Below are positions 1 to 12,388 of a stretch of DNA of 64,000 nt, piece by piece. The notes beneath the pieces are model-generated. The model worked only from the letters and a program-made list of their open reading frames with translations, was not told where the DNA came from and searched no databases. The translations under genes and the position numbers were made by a program. Position 1 is the stretch's first letter, and each line of letters starts with the position of its first letter. This DNA is from Vandiemenella viatica (Eukaryota; Arthropoda; Insecta; Orthoptera; Morabidae): positions 122,914,597 through 122,978,596 of the forward strand of contig CM061921.1 of assembly GCA_031002005.1 (NCBI GenBank), in the 5' to 3' direction.

Positions 1-20
1 TTACACCACCACGCTCGGTG
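1..20 (-). repeat. tRNA-derived SINE, head fragment at window edge
   Basis: These bases match, with one difference, the head end of the complete SINE at 40856-41090 (bases 41072-41090). Read on the minus strand they hold the start of the tRNA-like head, including the A-box region. The rest of the element lies left of the window. Confidence 0.6.
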
Positions 21-2261
21 TGCATCTTCGTTTTTATATATATTCGTTATATATAACACTTATTAAGTAAGGATTCTGAATTTAATGACAAGGTGGTGGA
101 CAAATTTGGACAACAAGCTAGGTGCCTTAAGTCATTATTCAAACAGTGAATTTAATAATAAAATTTTTGTTTCTTAATCTTTTTCTGTGTGTTTTCTTTC
201 ATAGCAGGGGGGTGCAAGTGCACTCCCTTGCATCCCCCTCCCGGCGCCCACGTCACATCTGTTACAGTATGAAATTATCTTTGAACGTTTTTCAAGCAAA
301 ACTACTTGTAGAATTTTGGTCGTGTTTCAACTAATGAAAAGGTCAAGGAACGGCATGTAAAATAGAGTATTTTTCATTTTGATGTGAGGTTAAACTATCA
401 AATTCTTGGTAATGCACACTAAAATTACCAGTTGAATTTTGAGTAAGTGCAACAAGTGGTCTCGCGAGTAATGTTGGGTATGTTTCATTTTAGTGTTGCT
501 TCGAAAATCTGACATATTTAAGATCATTTTTTCGTTGAACGCCAATCTCGGAAAACTACTGGACGGAATTTGATGGGCTTTTGATTATATTCAGGTCGAG
601 CTACCATTTGATTTTAAGTAATTTCGTAATAATGATAAATTTAGTATAATTTATCACTGAACGCATTATAAATATGAACTACAGGTTGGAGTTTGATGGA
701 ATTTCGCATGTAAAGTTGAGACGGAAATCTTGTAAACACTAAGGGTCCAGATTTTGATATGGTTCCGATGAATGTACTGTATAGTCCACTATCCCGCCGG
801 TATAGAGTGTGACGTCGTAAAGCTAACAGATTTAGTATCATTATCGTTCAACAAAAGTTTTGCTGGAACTACCGGTCGCATTTTGTGGGGATATCAGTTG
901 CTGTATGGCTAGTTATGTGAAAAAAATGACAATTCTTCACTTTGACATGATGACATAAATCTGATAATTTGTCGTTGGACTTATGTTTTGCAATACTACT
1001 GGTCAGTTTATTATGGATAGGACTGCGCTCTACTGCCAAAAAACATGTCCAGTTGTATTTCTTTGAATACCCTCTAACTCATGTATCTCATTATGTTAGC
1101 GGTATTTGTGTGCGGTAGGTCTAACAACATGGACTCTGCAGATTTTTCTGATTCTTCAATACTGCTGTGTCAACTGAAACAGACAGCTAATATAAATAAA
1201 GCCTTTTGGGAAGGGAATTTCCATAGATCTTCTTTAATCTCAACAATTTTCTGAAGTTTACCAAATTTTAGGATTTTTCAAAAAAAATATCTGTTTTTTA
1301 ACAACTTTTTGTGATCTTTGCTATAATCACGCATTTTTTTTTTACCAATTTAGACAACATTTAAACTAACTCGCGGTATATGAGCGTACTCGGTATGATT
1401 ACAGCTACGCGAAGTTCCTTTCCTCCACGTGAGTTTGGTGTTCTGGTGTTTGTATGTTGTCTGTGGGGAATAGCTTGCATGTTTGTAAAAGTAATGTGTA
1501 TTTGAAGTCCATGTGTCTATTATCTTGCAATCCGGATGCGTTTGAGATGATGTCTACGTATTTGATGGTTTAGTGTGTGTGTGAGGATAGGGGGTATATC
1601 TGTGTTCATGTAGATATCTCTTGATGACAGGTAAACTTTCAAGTTTTCTCGTTATATTAAACCCACCATATATTTTTGGGATTAAAATCATTGTGACAGT
1701 GAGGATAGGGCATTGCTGTAGCTATTGTATGCAGTTTCATGCTGTTCACATGTAAATGGCGACAATTTTAATACTGCTTGATTAAAGAATATCAGTTTTC
1801 TGGCGAAAATTTTAACGAGTATTGTGGGTGCTCAGAATCATAGTAATATTTGGTATAGAAGGATCATCGAGAAAACGTTTAGTTATGAGAGCTTGGCGAT
1901 CCACTTAGAATAATATTAACAGAGATTGTGTCACTCCGGCACGGCTTCTATTATCTCATTCAGCCTTTCTGATAGCCTTTCCTCAATTTATACTACAGTA
2001 TATAGTCTTTCCTTTCATGGTACTCAAGTTGTAACTTAATTACTCAAGAAGATAATAATAAGAATAATACATGCAAATTTTACCAACAAGAGTTAGAATA
2101 AACGAAAATGAAAGTACATTTCTTACTGAATGAGTGATACAGAGAAGGAAAAATATGATGTTGGTAAATTGATTAGGTTTCGGTAAACAACATAACACTT
2201 AATTCATGATAAATATTTATTCAAATTGTAGAAAAGTATAATAATTTTCAATAAAGATTAC

Positions 2262-2283
2262 TATATATATATATATATATATA
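2262..2283. repeat. (TA)n microsatellite
   Basis: Eleven uninterrupted TA dinucleotides are visible. Confidence 0.95.
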
Positions 2284-2509
2284 AATTACCCTTTAAAACT
2301 TGGAACAAATCACCAAATTGTGTACAATTGTAATTTTCCTTTACAAATAATGAAATTGATATTTGCGTTTATGGTCGGAATACACACAATGGATGCATTA
2401 CCATACAGACACTGCTATATGAACTTATGATAAAACTAAGTGAACAATGCACTGATAAACTATGTATATTTCGCTACTATTTTACTCTAACCTATGTATA
2501 GAACCTGAT

Positions 2510-2715
2510 AGAAAACTTGTACATACAGGTATGTACAATCTCATATCTGCATCTCTTTCGCAATGTTCACTCCTTCCATTACGTCTGTACCCCTACACCT
2601 GTAGCCCACCTACACATTCAGTGGTGTACATCTTGTCCACTACGTGTAATCCTTCACGTCTGTACATCTGATCACTTTCAACAACTGTACATCTTTTCAC
2701 TTGTACAAAATATAT
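2510..2715. repeat. Degenerate TGTAC-rich short repeat
   Basis: The pentamer TGTAC and the longer form TGTACATCT recur (for example near 2627, 2662 and 2686), separated by C/T-rich spacers of variable length. This looks like a decayed short-unit tandem array. No fixed period is maintained. Confidence 0.4.
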
Positions 2716-3749
2716 AAAATATTTGTAACCATTTACCAATAACAATATGATTAGTGTACCGTATTTACAATCTAACACAGACATGTGATATGTTTAATCT
2801 GCAGTCAATTTCTATACACACTTAATTTACACATTCACACACTCATTCAGGTGAAAACTTGGGCTTCAATGGTTGGGTCCCTATTTCGTTGGGGAATATA
2901 TATTGCTTATCATCCAACCTAGAAAGACCCAGATTTGATATTTCAACAGTAGTTATCTGATTTGGGCTAGACTGAAATCGATGATGTGTATGTTGTTTCA
3001 CAGTTTTGCCCTTCAAACAGTTGACATAATTCTCCTTCTTGAGCGATTTGGTTACTGAACCAACCAAACCTATAGCCAGTCTAGAGGTTTGGCTGGTTTA
3101 TAAGCGAAATGCATACTCTTTCGCACGAAAATCCGCAAACTCATTGTTTCAACCTTCATAATACCAACAATATTCTCTCTATAGGCAAGTAACCTGTAAC
3201 GGTTGTCAGTCTTATAATCAGATATGTCGAATTCCTACTTGCTGTCTTGGATTACTTTAAATGGATCACAGTCTATCACCAAATAAATGAAACTATGTGA
3301 TCATATAAATCAGTTTTGGCATCTAACTGAGGAATTACGAATTCATAATATAATCGCCACATCCTCAGTGTGGTTTATAATGCACATCTTGGCATAGACA
3401 GGAATGTTAGAAGTATCCACACTTTATACGGCTTCAAGAGTCACAAATTATTTGCTGAAATCTGTCAGACGTTTGAAGAGTGGTGAAGCTAAGTTTACTG
3501 TGGCGGCCAACTCAGATATTACACAATTTCACTTCGCAGTAATTACGAACATTGTTCATCAACTTGTAAAACTCTCTTTTGGAAATTGGGTATTACTGAC
3601 CCCACCAATCTGAAGCTTTACAGACGAAAGTTTAGTGACAATTTTGTGGATTTTTTCCTGAAATAAGTTGAAAACTGGCATTAATGTAATTTTTCTGTTA
3701 TTGGTAATTTTATCGTAACTGGAGTAGATTCAATTGGAAAAAACGCTTG

Positions 3750-4350
3750 TCATGGCTTTTAGCTTTAATTGCATTGGCTCGACCCACCTTGCTTACTGTG
3801 CGAGGTCAATATGACCGATCCTATAGCTGTTGGTTGTACGTCAGGAGCGTGAATGCCCAATGTGATGTCATTAATTACTATCGGCTAGTTGAGGAGATCG
3901 GCCTTCGGTTGATACATGACAAGTGTGTTGGCAGGGGCTTATATACTAGTTTTCCGCTCGCCGAGGTGCCTGGCACGGGTATTGGTCCTCGGCTGGTTAA
4001 TGCGACCATTTGTGCCTGTTGGCTAGTTGACACTACCGCTGCTAGCCGGCGGCTAGCCAAGGTGATTGGTAACAGCCAGTCGACCCGTATCGACTGCTCG
4101 AGGTGACTGGTTGTGGTCAGGCGACCAGTTGCGGCCAGTTGGCTGGCTCTAGCCTGGTGGATTGCACATCTGTGAGTCACACGACTGTTTGTGGTTGAAG
4201 GTTGAATGACCCGATGCTGTGACAGTAGAGTAGGCCAATGATGCGTCCTTAGCAGAAACCTCGCATGGCCTCCAGTGGTGGGAGAAGCCACTGGTTGTGG
4301 GGTGGCTGGTTGAGGCGATCAGCTGCTTCCAGTGGGCTATCGAAACCTTG
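3750..4350. repeat. GC-richer block of degenerate GGCTAGTTG/CGACTGG-type repeats
   Basis: This stretch is clearly richer in G and C than its surroundings. It repeats variants of GGCTAGTTG, GGCCAGTTGGCTGG, CTAGCCGGCGGCTAGCC and CGACCAGTTG, some of them self-complementary. Open frames exist on both strands (3747-4106 forward, 3878-4291 reverse), as expected from low stop density in GC-rich repeats, and neither looks like a protein family. I read it as a decayed minisatellite. A fragment of an unrecognised transposon is possible. Confidence 0.4.
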
Positions 4351-6584
4351 TCTCTGCAACATACCGAAAAAATTCTATAGATATTTGAAAAAGAAATCAT
4401 TTCTTCTAAATCAATTATCTGTGCATATCAACAATTTTTCGCCGGTTTGGCATATTCGGCCCATTATAGTGGGTCATACCTCCCAAACACGTTGACAATC
4501 TGTAATAAGCGTATCATCGTTTATGGGGATCAAAGAACCACAGTTATTGTAAACGGTACTTAGAAAATAATTACTGGTATTAAATATCATTTAACTTACC
4601 AACGTCATAAGATCGGTTTGCTTGATGAAGTTACAGTCTTGAGATGACCAGCTAGAGATATTTCTGCTTTGAAGCAAGTTGTGAGACGGAATGGTCAGCA
4701 AAGGCCACATTAATAGCGGCTGAGCCCGATGTGTGAGTTCCCACGGTCTGGGAGGGTGGCGCGCTACCTTAGGTCCTGGGTTCACTTACCACGCGCGCTG
4801 AACTAATGAGATCCAGATGGATCGGTAGATTGTACTAGGTAGAGCTGTGCACTTACATCACTTCAAAAACATATAAACAGCGCAGAGAAAAAGAAATGGT
4901 TTACTCGTTATCACCGGAAAAAAAAACCAAAAAACAAAAAACATTATTGGAAAGTGTGGAGCCAAAAATGGAAAAGCCGGTAGACGTATGAGATAACTGT
5001 CGTGTTGTTTAGGTCAGTTTTAGATAGGTTAACTTTGTGTGTGATACCACACTGAACCGAAACTTTTTTCAACTGTGTAAACTTTCGGCCATTTTTATTT
5101 ACTGATTTGCTGACCTGGTTATGGCTTTGAACATCATATTACTGTCAAATTTTATTTATCGTATTATAATATCTATAAATTGCAGAATATTGGACTAGAA
5201 GCTCAACAATATCACATAGATCGTTCCAAGAGTAACTAACGCTACGAAGAAATTATTTGTTTAAATTTGTGGGTAACTAGCATTTGCCCATAACCTTGCG
5301 CGTGCGATGCTAGTTTGCGTAGAAATGCTTTACTATTTTTATACCAGTACCAAATATTAACGTAGGGAAACAAAAAATAAAATAAAAATAAACAGAATCC
5401 AAAGAGTCAGTATTCTTTGAAAGGAGTGCTCATCTCAATACAGAGTGAACTGTTTCGCGTATTTCTCCCATTTCGAAAGGATTATAGTTTCTTGCTCCGT
5501 TCCTTGGTACATGTTATTCATAAACAATTTTCGCATATCTTAAGCTGGACCATAATATCTCAGAATTTGAAAACGCTATCAAATTGCTGCTGTAGTTTCG
5601 CGTGACGTCGTTTTAAACTCACATACACATACAACTCGTTTGGATTATTCTGTATTATTTTAGAATTAATTTCATGATACAGGGTTAAGAAATTAGTAGA
5701 ATGTAGGCAAATGGTAAAGTTTTAAATGAAATCCAGCACCTCCGTGAAAATTAGTCTTTCCCAGCGTCTAGTGTTAGTATAAAGTTGTCGGGTATCCTGC
5801 CGTTGTTCGTTGCTGTCTTCGACGTCTTGTTCACTTGGCTTATATTAATTATATTAATTATGAATTTGTTCTTCCACTTTATAGAGTGCTAGTCGTTATT
5901 TAGTATTGAATCAACACATTCTGCGCCGAATGGACAAAATGGAATTTGTGGTTTAGTAAACTGAATAAGTCATGGTAAATATGTTTACCACTGTATGATC
6001 CAAGTACCACTTCACATCCTGTATAGGTGTCTATGGTATAATAACAGAAACTTCTTGATGAATATTGTAAAACCCAAATACATAAGGGAATATTGTTATA
6101 CATTACATTTTTGATAATTGTGTTAGGATCTAAACATCTTGGTGTCGAGTTCCGTAAAATTTTGAACATTTCTTTCCACCTAATTCTATTGCGAACTTTT
6201 TTCTTTAAAATCTATAAACGCAATCGACATTTCTATGATTCAGTGTTTGCAATATTAATATCAATCCTAAGAAAGCTTTTATTGTATCATGGCAATACTG
6301 ATTCTTTCTTATACCTGTATGAGATGCCACTTTCCTTACTGTCTTTCTGTAAATCATATCAGTTTTTCGAATAGTGAGATGTTACATTTTTTTTGTGGAA
6401 GCTTTACTATTTATTAGCTTTTGCTTTCTTCCAGATTGTAAAAGTCATACTGAATTTACGTAAGTTAGAATCTCCACTGCTTTAGGGATTTCTGATATTA
6501 GTTTGAATACTTATCGTAGAGATTTAGCTTTTCTGCAGGAAAACTCTTGAATTGTTGCTGCCTTATTTTCGTCGATATCTGTTG

Positions 6585-6597
6585 AAACCATGTCAAC
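6585..6597. repeat. Target-site duplication, left copy (I-group LINE)
   Basis: AAACCATGTCAAC here recurs directly after the poly(A) of the LINE (unambiguous part CCATGTCAAC at 12929-12938). The matching pair brackets the element and defines both ends. Confidence 0.85.
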
Positions 6598-6777
6598 AGT
6601 CGTGAGCAGACCGTCGTACGGGTAACATCGCCTCCGATACGAGGAAGTAGTGTGCGCGATCGCGGGTTGACTCGACGGCAAATGCCAACAACATAAACAG
6701 TTTTCAACTTCGTGTGGTGGACAAGAAAAGTGAATTGATAATCAAGAAACAACTAATATAAGTGTTAAGTGACATTG

Positions 6778-6786
6778 GCCACCATG
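6778..6786 (+). promoter_or_regulatory. Kozak-like context of ORF1 start
   Basis: The ORF1 ATG at 6784 sits in GGCCACCATGT, a near-ideal animal initiation context. This supports 6784 rather than any upstream near-cognate codon as the start. Confidence 0.55.
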
Positions 6787-8580
6787 TATGGTGGCCAGTG
6801 TGGTGAAGGCGGCTACGAACAGGTACAGCCGACGCCGCACATACTTTTATATAATGGAGGTAACGTGAACATTGCAACAGAAGATAGCTTAGACAGTCAA
6901 GTGCCATCCCTACATCACAACACAAGTGAAGATGGAAGGGAAACGAGAAACATCATTCAATCGTCATTCGAAACCGTCAATGTACCATCTTCTGCTGCTA
7001 ATCTTACCATTGACCAAACGAGACAACAGGAACTACGACTTGTAGGAGAGGAAGAAACGACCCCACCTGCAGCCCAGAAACGCCCCAGCACACCAACAAT
7101 CGAAGACATCAGCAACAACTGCAACTACAAAGTACCACGAACAGCAGAACAGCCGAAATCTACAGACAGCAGTATGGAGACGTCACCAGCTAGTGACACA
7201 CAGCAATACCAGACTACACCACAACAGTCAGCCATGATCAACAGGTAAATAGCGCAACGCCAGTGATATATCAAAACTATGACCTGGGGCCCTATTATGT
7301 GATTGTAGAAAGTGTCGATAAAAACATCAGTAGACTGCAATCATGGCTATAGGTCGCCTCATTAACTCCCTCTGCCGTGATACAAATAATCAAATATTAC
7401 AGATAACTACAGCAGGCCGTAACCGTGTCAAAATTGAGGTGAAATCGGTAATAGCAGCCAATTCTATGATTCAAAGCTCAGTCTGGAAGCAGAACGGTTT
7501 GCAGGCGTATATCCCATACTCGTGCACCACACAACAAGGCATCATTAGAAACGTAATGACAGAATTATCGGAAGATGAAATTAAAGCGGTAGCGCGATGT
7601 GAATACAGGGTGATAAACGTTAAACGATTTGCTAAGAAAATGGTAGCAAACGGTCAACCTACAACAATCCCACTTCCAGTTTGCCTGATAACTTTCAAAT
7701 CGCAAAGACGGCCCAACTATGTTTACATACACGGCGTCCGCTGTCCAGTCGAACCATATATAAAACCTGTTATGCATGCTTTAACTGCCTGCGCTATGGC
7801 CACCTGAGCAAGCAATGCAGAAGTAAAAAAAGATGTGTATTCTGTGCTCGTGCACACGACGACAAAGAGTGTTGTAACCAAAACAACCCCATTTGTATCT
7901 ATTGTAAATAGTGGCCACCATCTAATGAAAAAAGATGTCCTGAATATGAAAAACAAAGAAGAATCAAACAGTTAATGGCGTACGAGAACCTAGACTATAA
8001 ACAAGCCCTTAGAAAGATCAACGCCGGTACGTATGCCGGTGTACTAGCAAGACCGGCCGCAACCACCCAAACCACGGTCGTAAATTCGGAATGTTACGAG
8101 CAAAGAACCCCCATACAGGATAACTTAAATATTGCCACAGTGCCTGTAGGGACATCGCAACAACAACATCAACCACTCCAAGAACTACCTACCCAGACGT
8201 CACAGTTGGCCACCAGCCCACCTGGCATGTTAACAAACATGCAAATAAATCCAATGCCTACTAACCAGGCAGAATCCCCCTTAACGGAAAGACATAATAG
8301 GCACTACAGAGCAGGAAGCAACTCTAGGGATCTATCTTACAAAAATTATTGGATCCCTAACAACAGGAATATACAACCAATTGCGTACAACCCATACCCA
8401 CCCCAACCTCACAGCACTGTACAAAGCGCAAGCACAGCTGATATCTTCACATACAAAATGATCGAAATCATAATGAATATCTTAAACCAGTATGTCGGTA
8501 ACCAACAGATCGATCCACTGCAATTCGCTCCAAGTATCAAACAGCTTATACAACAAACACTCACCAATGGGTTCAACTGA
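6784..8580 (+). pseudogene. I-group LINE ORF1, gag-like nucleic-acid-binding protein, frameshifted
   Basis: The family product is an RNA-binding protein that coats LINE RNA. The reading starts at ATG 6784 with a Gln/Thr/Pro-rich N-terminus and stops at TAA 7246. It resumes in another frame (7245-7340, with GPYYVIVESVDKN typical of I-type ORF1), shifts again (7343 to about 7770, starting MAIGRLI), and returns to the first frame for the knuckles near 7775-7910: CFNCLRYGHLSKQC, CVFCARAHDDKEC and a third beginning CIYC. An in-frame TAG at 7909 precedes the tail (CPEYEKQRRIKQLMAYENL), and the frame ends at TGA 8578. Three frameshifts and a stop make this copy non-functional unless they are assembly errors. 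The last codons overlap the ORF2 ATG at 8567. Confidence 0.8.
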
Positions 8581-9937
8581 GAACACAAGAACGCATTCGA
8601 TACCCGTTACTGGAGGCTTAGATTCCATGTACCAAAATAACATGCCACATAATAATCCCCAAACGAATGGAAAAATTGCAATCAAAGAACTCGGAATCTT
8701 ACAATGGAATGCGCGCTCATCAAAGCCAATAAATTAAGTCTGATGCAATATATGCTGGCCCATAAAATCTCAGTAAGTGCGATCTCAGAAACTTGGTTGA
8801 AACCAGGAGAATCTTTCCTTTTTCAAAACTATAATATCGTGCGAGCAGACAGAGCGGACGGTTATGGCGGCACTGCCCTATTGATACAGAAATCAATCCC
8901 ATTCCAGCCCATAAACATTACGCCTACTAATCTGTCTTTCGAAGTTTGTGCAGCACGGATTCCTCTTTAAAGACGAATATATGACGGTAGTATCTGTATA
9001 CAGGTCACCAAACAAACCAGCATTAAAAAGATCTGAGTTGGAAATACTAACAAAGACATCTAGAAGAACCAATTCTGCTCCTTGGTGACTTAAATGCCCA
9101 TCATTCCTATGGGGAAGTACATATGACGATCGTAACGGGCGACTAATTGTGGAAGTAATGGAGGAACTAGTTGTACTAAACGATGGCTCTGCTACTCGAA
9201 TCAATAGACCATCACAACAACAATCATCTGTTGACATATCATTAGCATCGGCGACTATTGCCCCACACCTAACATGGGAAATCATAGAAGATACTCTGGG
9301 CTCGGATCATTTCCCGATTCTGCTGAAGCTCCCCTGCACTAAGCTGATAGGGCAAACTATCTTTTCGCACTACAAATGGAGTATCAAGCGGGCGAACTGG
9401 GAAAAATACCAACAGGAAGCAGAAGCTGCATTTTCTCATTACAAACCTACAGACGACATACAAAATGATTATAAAGCCTTCATAGATTGCATTGAAAAAG
9501 CCGCAGGCTCCAGCATTCCAAAACAAAAACAAAACTATGTAATCAACACAACACCAGTTGAATGGTGGGACCAGGAATGTGACGATGCAATAAAAGAAAG
9601 AAAGAAAGCTGTCAAAAATTACAGGCAACACCTCACAATGAGCAATTATATTGAATGCAAAAGGGCATGTGCGAAAACAAAAAAACTCCTGAGAAAGAAG
9701 AAGAAGAAAAACTGGGAAGACTACTGCTCAAAACTGAGTCTCAACACGCCGACCAAAGAAGTGTGGATGAAAATACGAAGGCTGAAAAATATAAAGGAAG
9801 CGAGGGTGCCAGAGCGGACACCACCACTGAATATTCTGACTGAGATATTAGAAAACATAACACCACCTTATGTGGACCCTCAACCCCTAAACGTACAGGA
9901 AAATACAGCACATCCTATGTCAACCTTTCAGGAGTGA
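8567..9937 (+). pseudogene. I-group LINE ORF2, endonuclease region, frameshifted
   Basis: This is the apurinic-type endonuclease that nicks the target DNA. ORF2 starts at ATG 8567, overlapping the end of ORF1 by 14 bases, an arrangement often seen in such elements. The N-terminal LGILQWNARS block (about 8690-8720) is followed after a frameshift by SAISETWLKP, then RADGYGGTALL. Two more shifts lie near 8965 and 9070-9150. The LGDLNAHHS motif is at about 9082-9110, and the catalytic GSDHFPILL near 9298-9325 lies in the 9149-9937 frame. That frame continues into the linker (WWDQEC, Lys-rich stretch) and ends at TGA 9935. Family motifs are present, but the chain cannot be read through. Confidence 0.8.
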
Positions 9938-10301
9938 AGAGCTCAGCAGAGCACTCTCCTTTGGCAAATCATCAGCACCTGGGCCGGATAACATACACTA
10001 CCCCATGCTCCGCCTACTCCCTGCCAACGGGAAAGCATACCTGCTCGACCTCATTAATCGTATTTGGGCTGAGAAAAGCGAGATACCACCTTTGAAGACG
10101 GCCAGAATAATTATTATAAAAAAGCCAGGAAAGGAAACTGAATGTGCCTCAGCATATAGACCCATATCCCTCTTATCTTGTGTGTTCAAAATTCTCGAAA
10201 GAATGGTAAAGCATAGACTCGAATGGTGGTTCGAACATAATAATTGCTGCCGCATACTCAATACGGCTTTCGGAGAGGGAAAGGCACGAATGACATATTA
10301 G
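9938..10301 (+). pseudogene. I-group LINE ORF2, N-terminal RT segment in a shifted frame
   Basis: This segment holds the first RT blocks: SSAPGPDNIHYPMLR (near 9970), the KTARIIIIKKPGKE block and the YRPISLLSCVFKILE block. It reads in the third frame. It overlaps the start of the long frame at 10244, where the polypeptide should continue (QYGFRRGKGT). One indel near 9937 and one near 10245 separate it from its neighbours. Confidence 0.8.
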
Positions 10302-12388
10302 CACACCTTGTTACAGATATTCAATCGTGCCTTACAGACAATAAATACATGGTTGCCATTTTCACTGACCTAACATCTGCCTATGATAAAGTTCTGCCAT
10401 CGACCTTGGGAAAAAAATTAAAAGAGAATGGCGTGCCGGGCCCCTTTACAGCGAGGCTGCTAGCTATGATTACAAATAGATGGTTAGTAGCCAAGTGGAA
10501 AACAATTACTCTAGGTCCAAGAAAGTGTAGCCAAGGGGTACCTCAAGGATCAGTTTTGTCTCCGTTACTCTTTAATATATACACAACTGACCTACACAAA
10601 ATAATGCCACCTTCCGTCATAATACTTCAATATGCGGACGACATCTGCCTGTATACAATAGGCACAAGCATCGAAAGATGCCAAGCCATATTAAACGAAG
10701 CGATGTGTAAACTAGTACAATGGCTGTCAGACAATGGACAGGAGATCTCAATAGATAAAAGCTCAGTCTGCATATTTACACGACACAGGATTCCTCCAAT
10801 GATCCGCATGACTCTTGGACCATACCAGCTCCCAGTTAAGAATAGCTTGAAATATCTAGGCCTGATAATAGATAATAAACTCAAATGGTGTGAACACATC
10901 AAACAAATAGAAAAAAAAGTCTGCTCAAGGAACAACCTTATAAGAGCAGTAACAGGACTAAAGTGGGGAGCAAGTCCACAAATAGCACTAACTCTATATA
11001 GAGCCCTAGTCCGTCCACATTTTGACTATGGGTGTATTTGTTATGGTGCGGCCTCCCAACGGCCTTTAGCGAAGCTTGATGTACTACAATACATGGTACT
11101 ACGCACCTGCCTAGGGGCAATGAAATCTACGCCCACAAATGCACTATGCGCAGAAGCAGGGGAACCTCCTCTGCACCTACGTAGATCCTACCTAAGTTCA
11201 AAATTTTTACTGAAACAGAGTCAGTTGACGACCAGTAAATTATATAATTCCATACACAACTTATCCATAGACTGCCTAACAAAAGGATATTGGAAAAACA
11301 GACGACTGCCACCGCTAGCTTCAGCGTATCTGGAAACCAAATCACTATACGATAAAGCCAACAAGAGTGAACAACTATACTGCTATGAGGCTCCATTATG
11401 GCATACATGTAAAGAAATTACAGTTTTTGGTCAAACAACGCAACAGAGCCCCTACAAACAGACATACCTAGAAAAATTGAACAAATGGCTTCCGGCTGGA
11501 ATCATATATACAGATGGGTCTAAGAACAACAGTTATGCTGGTTGTGCATACATCAACCTTGATAGCATGGAACAGGGCACTTTCCAACTGCCTAAAGAAT
11601 GCTCTATTATGACAGCGGAACTGATAGCAATATTAGAAGCACTTAGATATGCCGGGAGCTTACCGGATAGTAACATTATCATACTATCTGATTCACTCTC
11701 TGCCTTAACGTCATTAAAAAATCATCACATAAACCAAAGCAACAACCCGATCATATACGAAATTATTAAATCAATCATAGACCTGGAACAAAGTAATAAA
11801 TTAGTAGTACTTTCCTGGGTGAGAGGCCATGATGGGTGCAGGGGCAATGAAATAGCCGACCAGCTGGCAAAACAAGCAACTGAGACCGGGGTAACTATAC
11901 ACCGTAAGATACCTACTTCGGACCTGATTGTGACAATAAAGGAAAAATTATACAAAGATTGGGACGTAGAATGGAGATATACATCTGCTACGAAAGGTAA
12001 ACACTACGCAAGGATACATTCTGAAGTTACAAAACGGCCATGGTTTCAGAACATCCGGTGTCCTAGAAGCCTATATATCACAATTTTTCGGCTTAAATTC
12101 GGACATTGCCGCCTCAAGAAGCACTTATGTAGAATCGGTGTGGTAGAGGAACCGTACTGCCAGTGCGGACACGTTGAAGACGCTAATCATATATTCTTTG
12201 GTTGCCCATTTAACAAACAAGCCTCTGACAACCTCATCAAGCACTTGGTGCAAGCAGGACAGCAACTCCCGGCAAGTGTTGAAGACTTACTAAATACAAA
12301 CAGATTTAAAATCTTCTTCTCATGTACTCATTTTTACGGCAAATCAAACGAGAACTGTAACAATAATCAACTGTATAATCAAGTGTAA
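10244..12388 (+). CDS. I-group LINE ORF2 C-terminal part: RT, RNase H and zinc knuckle, open for 714 codons
   Basis: This is the uninterrupted remainder of ORF2; the ATG at 10244 is fortuitous, since the protein really begins upstream at 8567. RT motifs: FTDLTSAYDKV with Asp42, SQGVPQGSVLSPLLFNIY (about 97-113) and the catalytic YADD at 130-133. RNase H follows with the acidic set Asp424 (YTDGSKN), Glu459 (TAELIAILEAL), Asp483 (LSDSLSAL) and Asp539 (GNEIADQLAKQA). A Cys/His motif (CQCGHVEDANHIFFGC, about 640-655) closes the protein. RT copies the LINE RNA onto nicked target DNA and RNase H removes RNA from the hybrid. All catalytic residues I can check are present, unlike the broken upstream half. 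Confidence 0.88.
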   Translation: MLPHTQYGFRRGKGTNDILAHLVTDIQSCLTDNKYMVAIFTDLTSAYDKVLPSTLGKKLKENGVPGPFTARLLAMITNRWLVAKWKTITLGPRKCSQGVPQGSVLSPLLFNIYTTDLHKIMPPSVIILQYADDICLYTIGTSIERCQAILNEAMCKLVQWLSDNGQEISIDKSSVCIFTRHRIPPMIRMTLGPYQLPVKNSLKYLGLIIDNKLKWCEHIKQIEKKVCSRNNLIRAVTGLKWGASPQIALTLYRALVRPHFDYGCICYGAASQRPLAKLDVLQYMVLRTCLGAMKSTPTNALCAEAGEPPLHLRRSYLSSKFLLKQSQLTTSKLYNSIHNLSIDCLTKGYWKNRRLPPLASAYLETKSLYDKANKSEQLYCYEAPLWHTCKEITVFGQTTQQSPYKQTYLEKLNKWLPAGIIYTDGSKNNSYAGCAYINLDSMEQGTFQLPKECSIMTAELIAILEALRYAGSLPDSNIIILSDSLSALTSLKNHHINQSNNPIIYEIIKSIIDLEQSNKLVVLSWVRGHDGCRGNEIADQLAKQATETGVTIHRKIPTSDLIVTIKEKLYKDWDVEWRYTSATKGKHYARIHSEVTKRPWFQNIRCPRSLYITIFRLKFGHCRLKKHLCRIGVVEEPYCQCGHVEDANHIFFGCPFNKQASDNLIKHLVQAGQQLPASVEDLLNTNRFKIFFSCTHFYGKSNENCNNNQLYNQV

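Larger units (their letters stand above)
21..6587. other. AT-rich intergenic DNA, no gene recognised
   Basis: No frame longer than about 140 codons is open and none resembles a known protein. Small open frames overlap on both strands and show no codon structure. It contains the (TA)n tract, the TGTAC-rich stretch and the GC-richer block listed separately. A small stem-loop occurs near 3060-3105, where AACCAAACCT pairs imperfectly with AGGTTTGGCTGGTT. Nothing else could be supported. Confidence 0.6.

Noticed and set aside
3747..4291. Overlapping 119- and 137-codon frames on opposite strands
   Set aside because: Both lie in GC-richer degenerate repeats where stops are rare. Neither shows motifs or a plausible protein composition.
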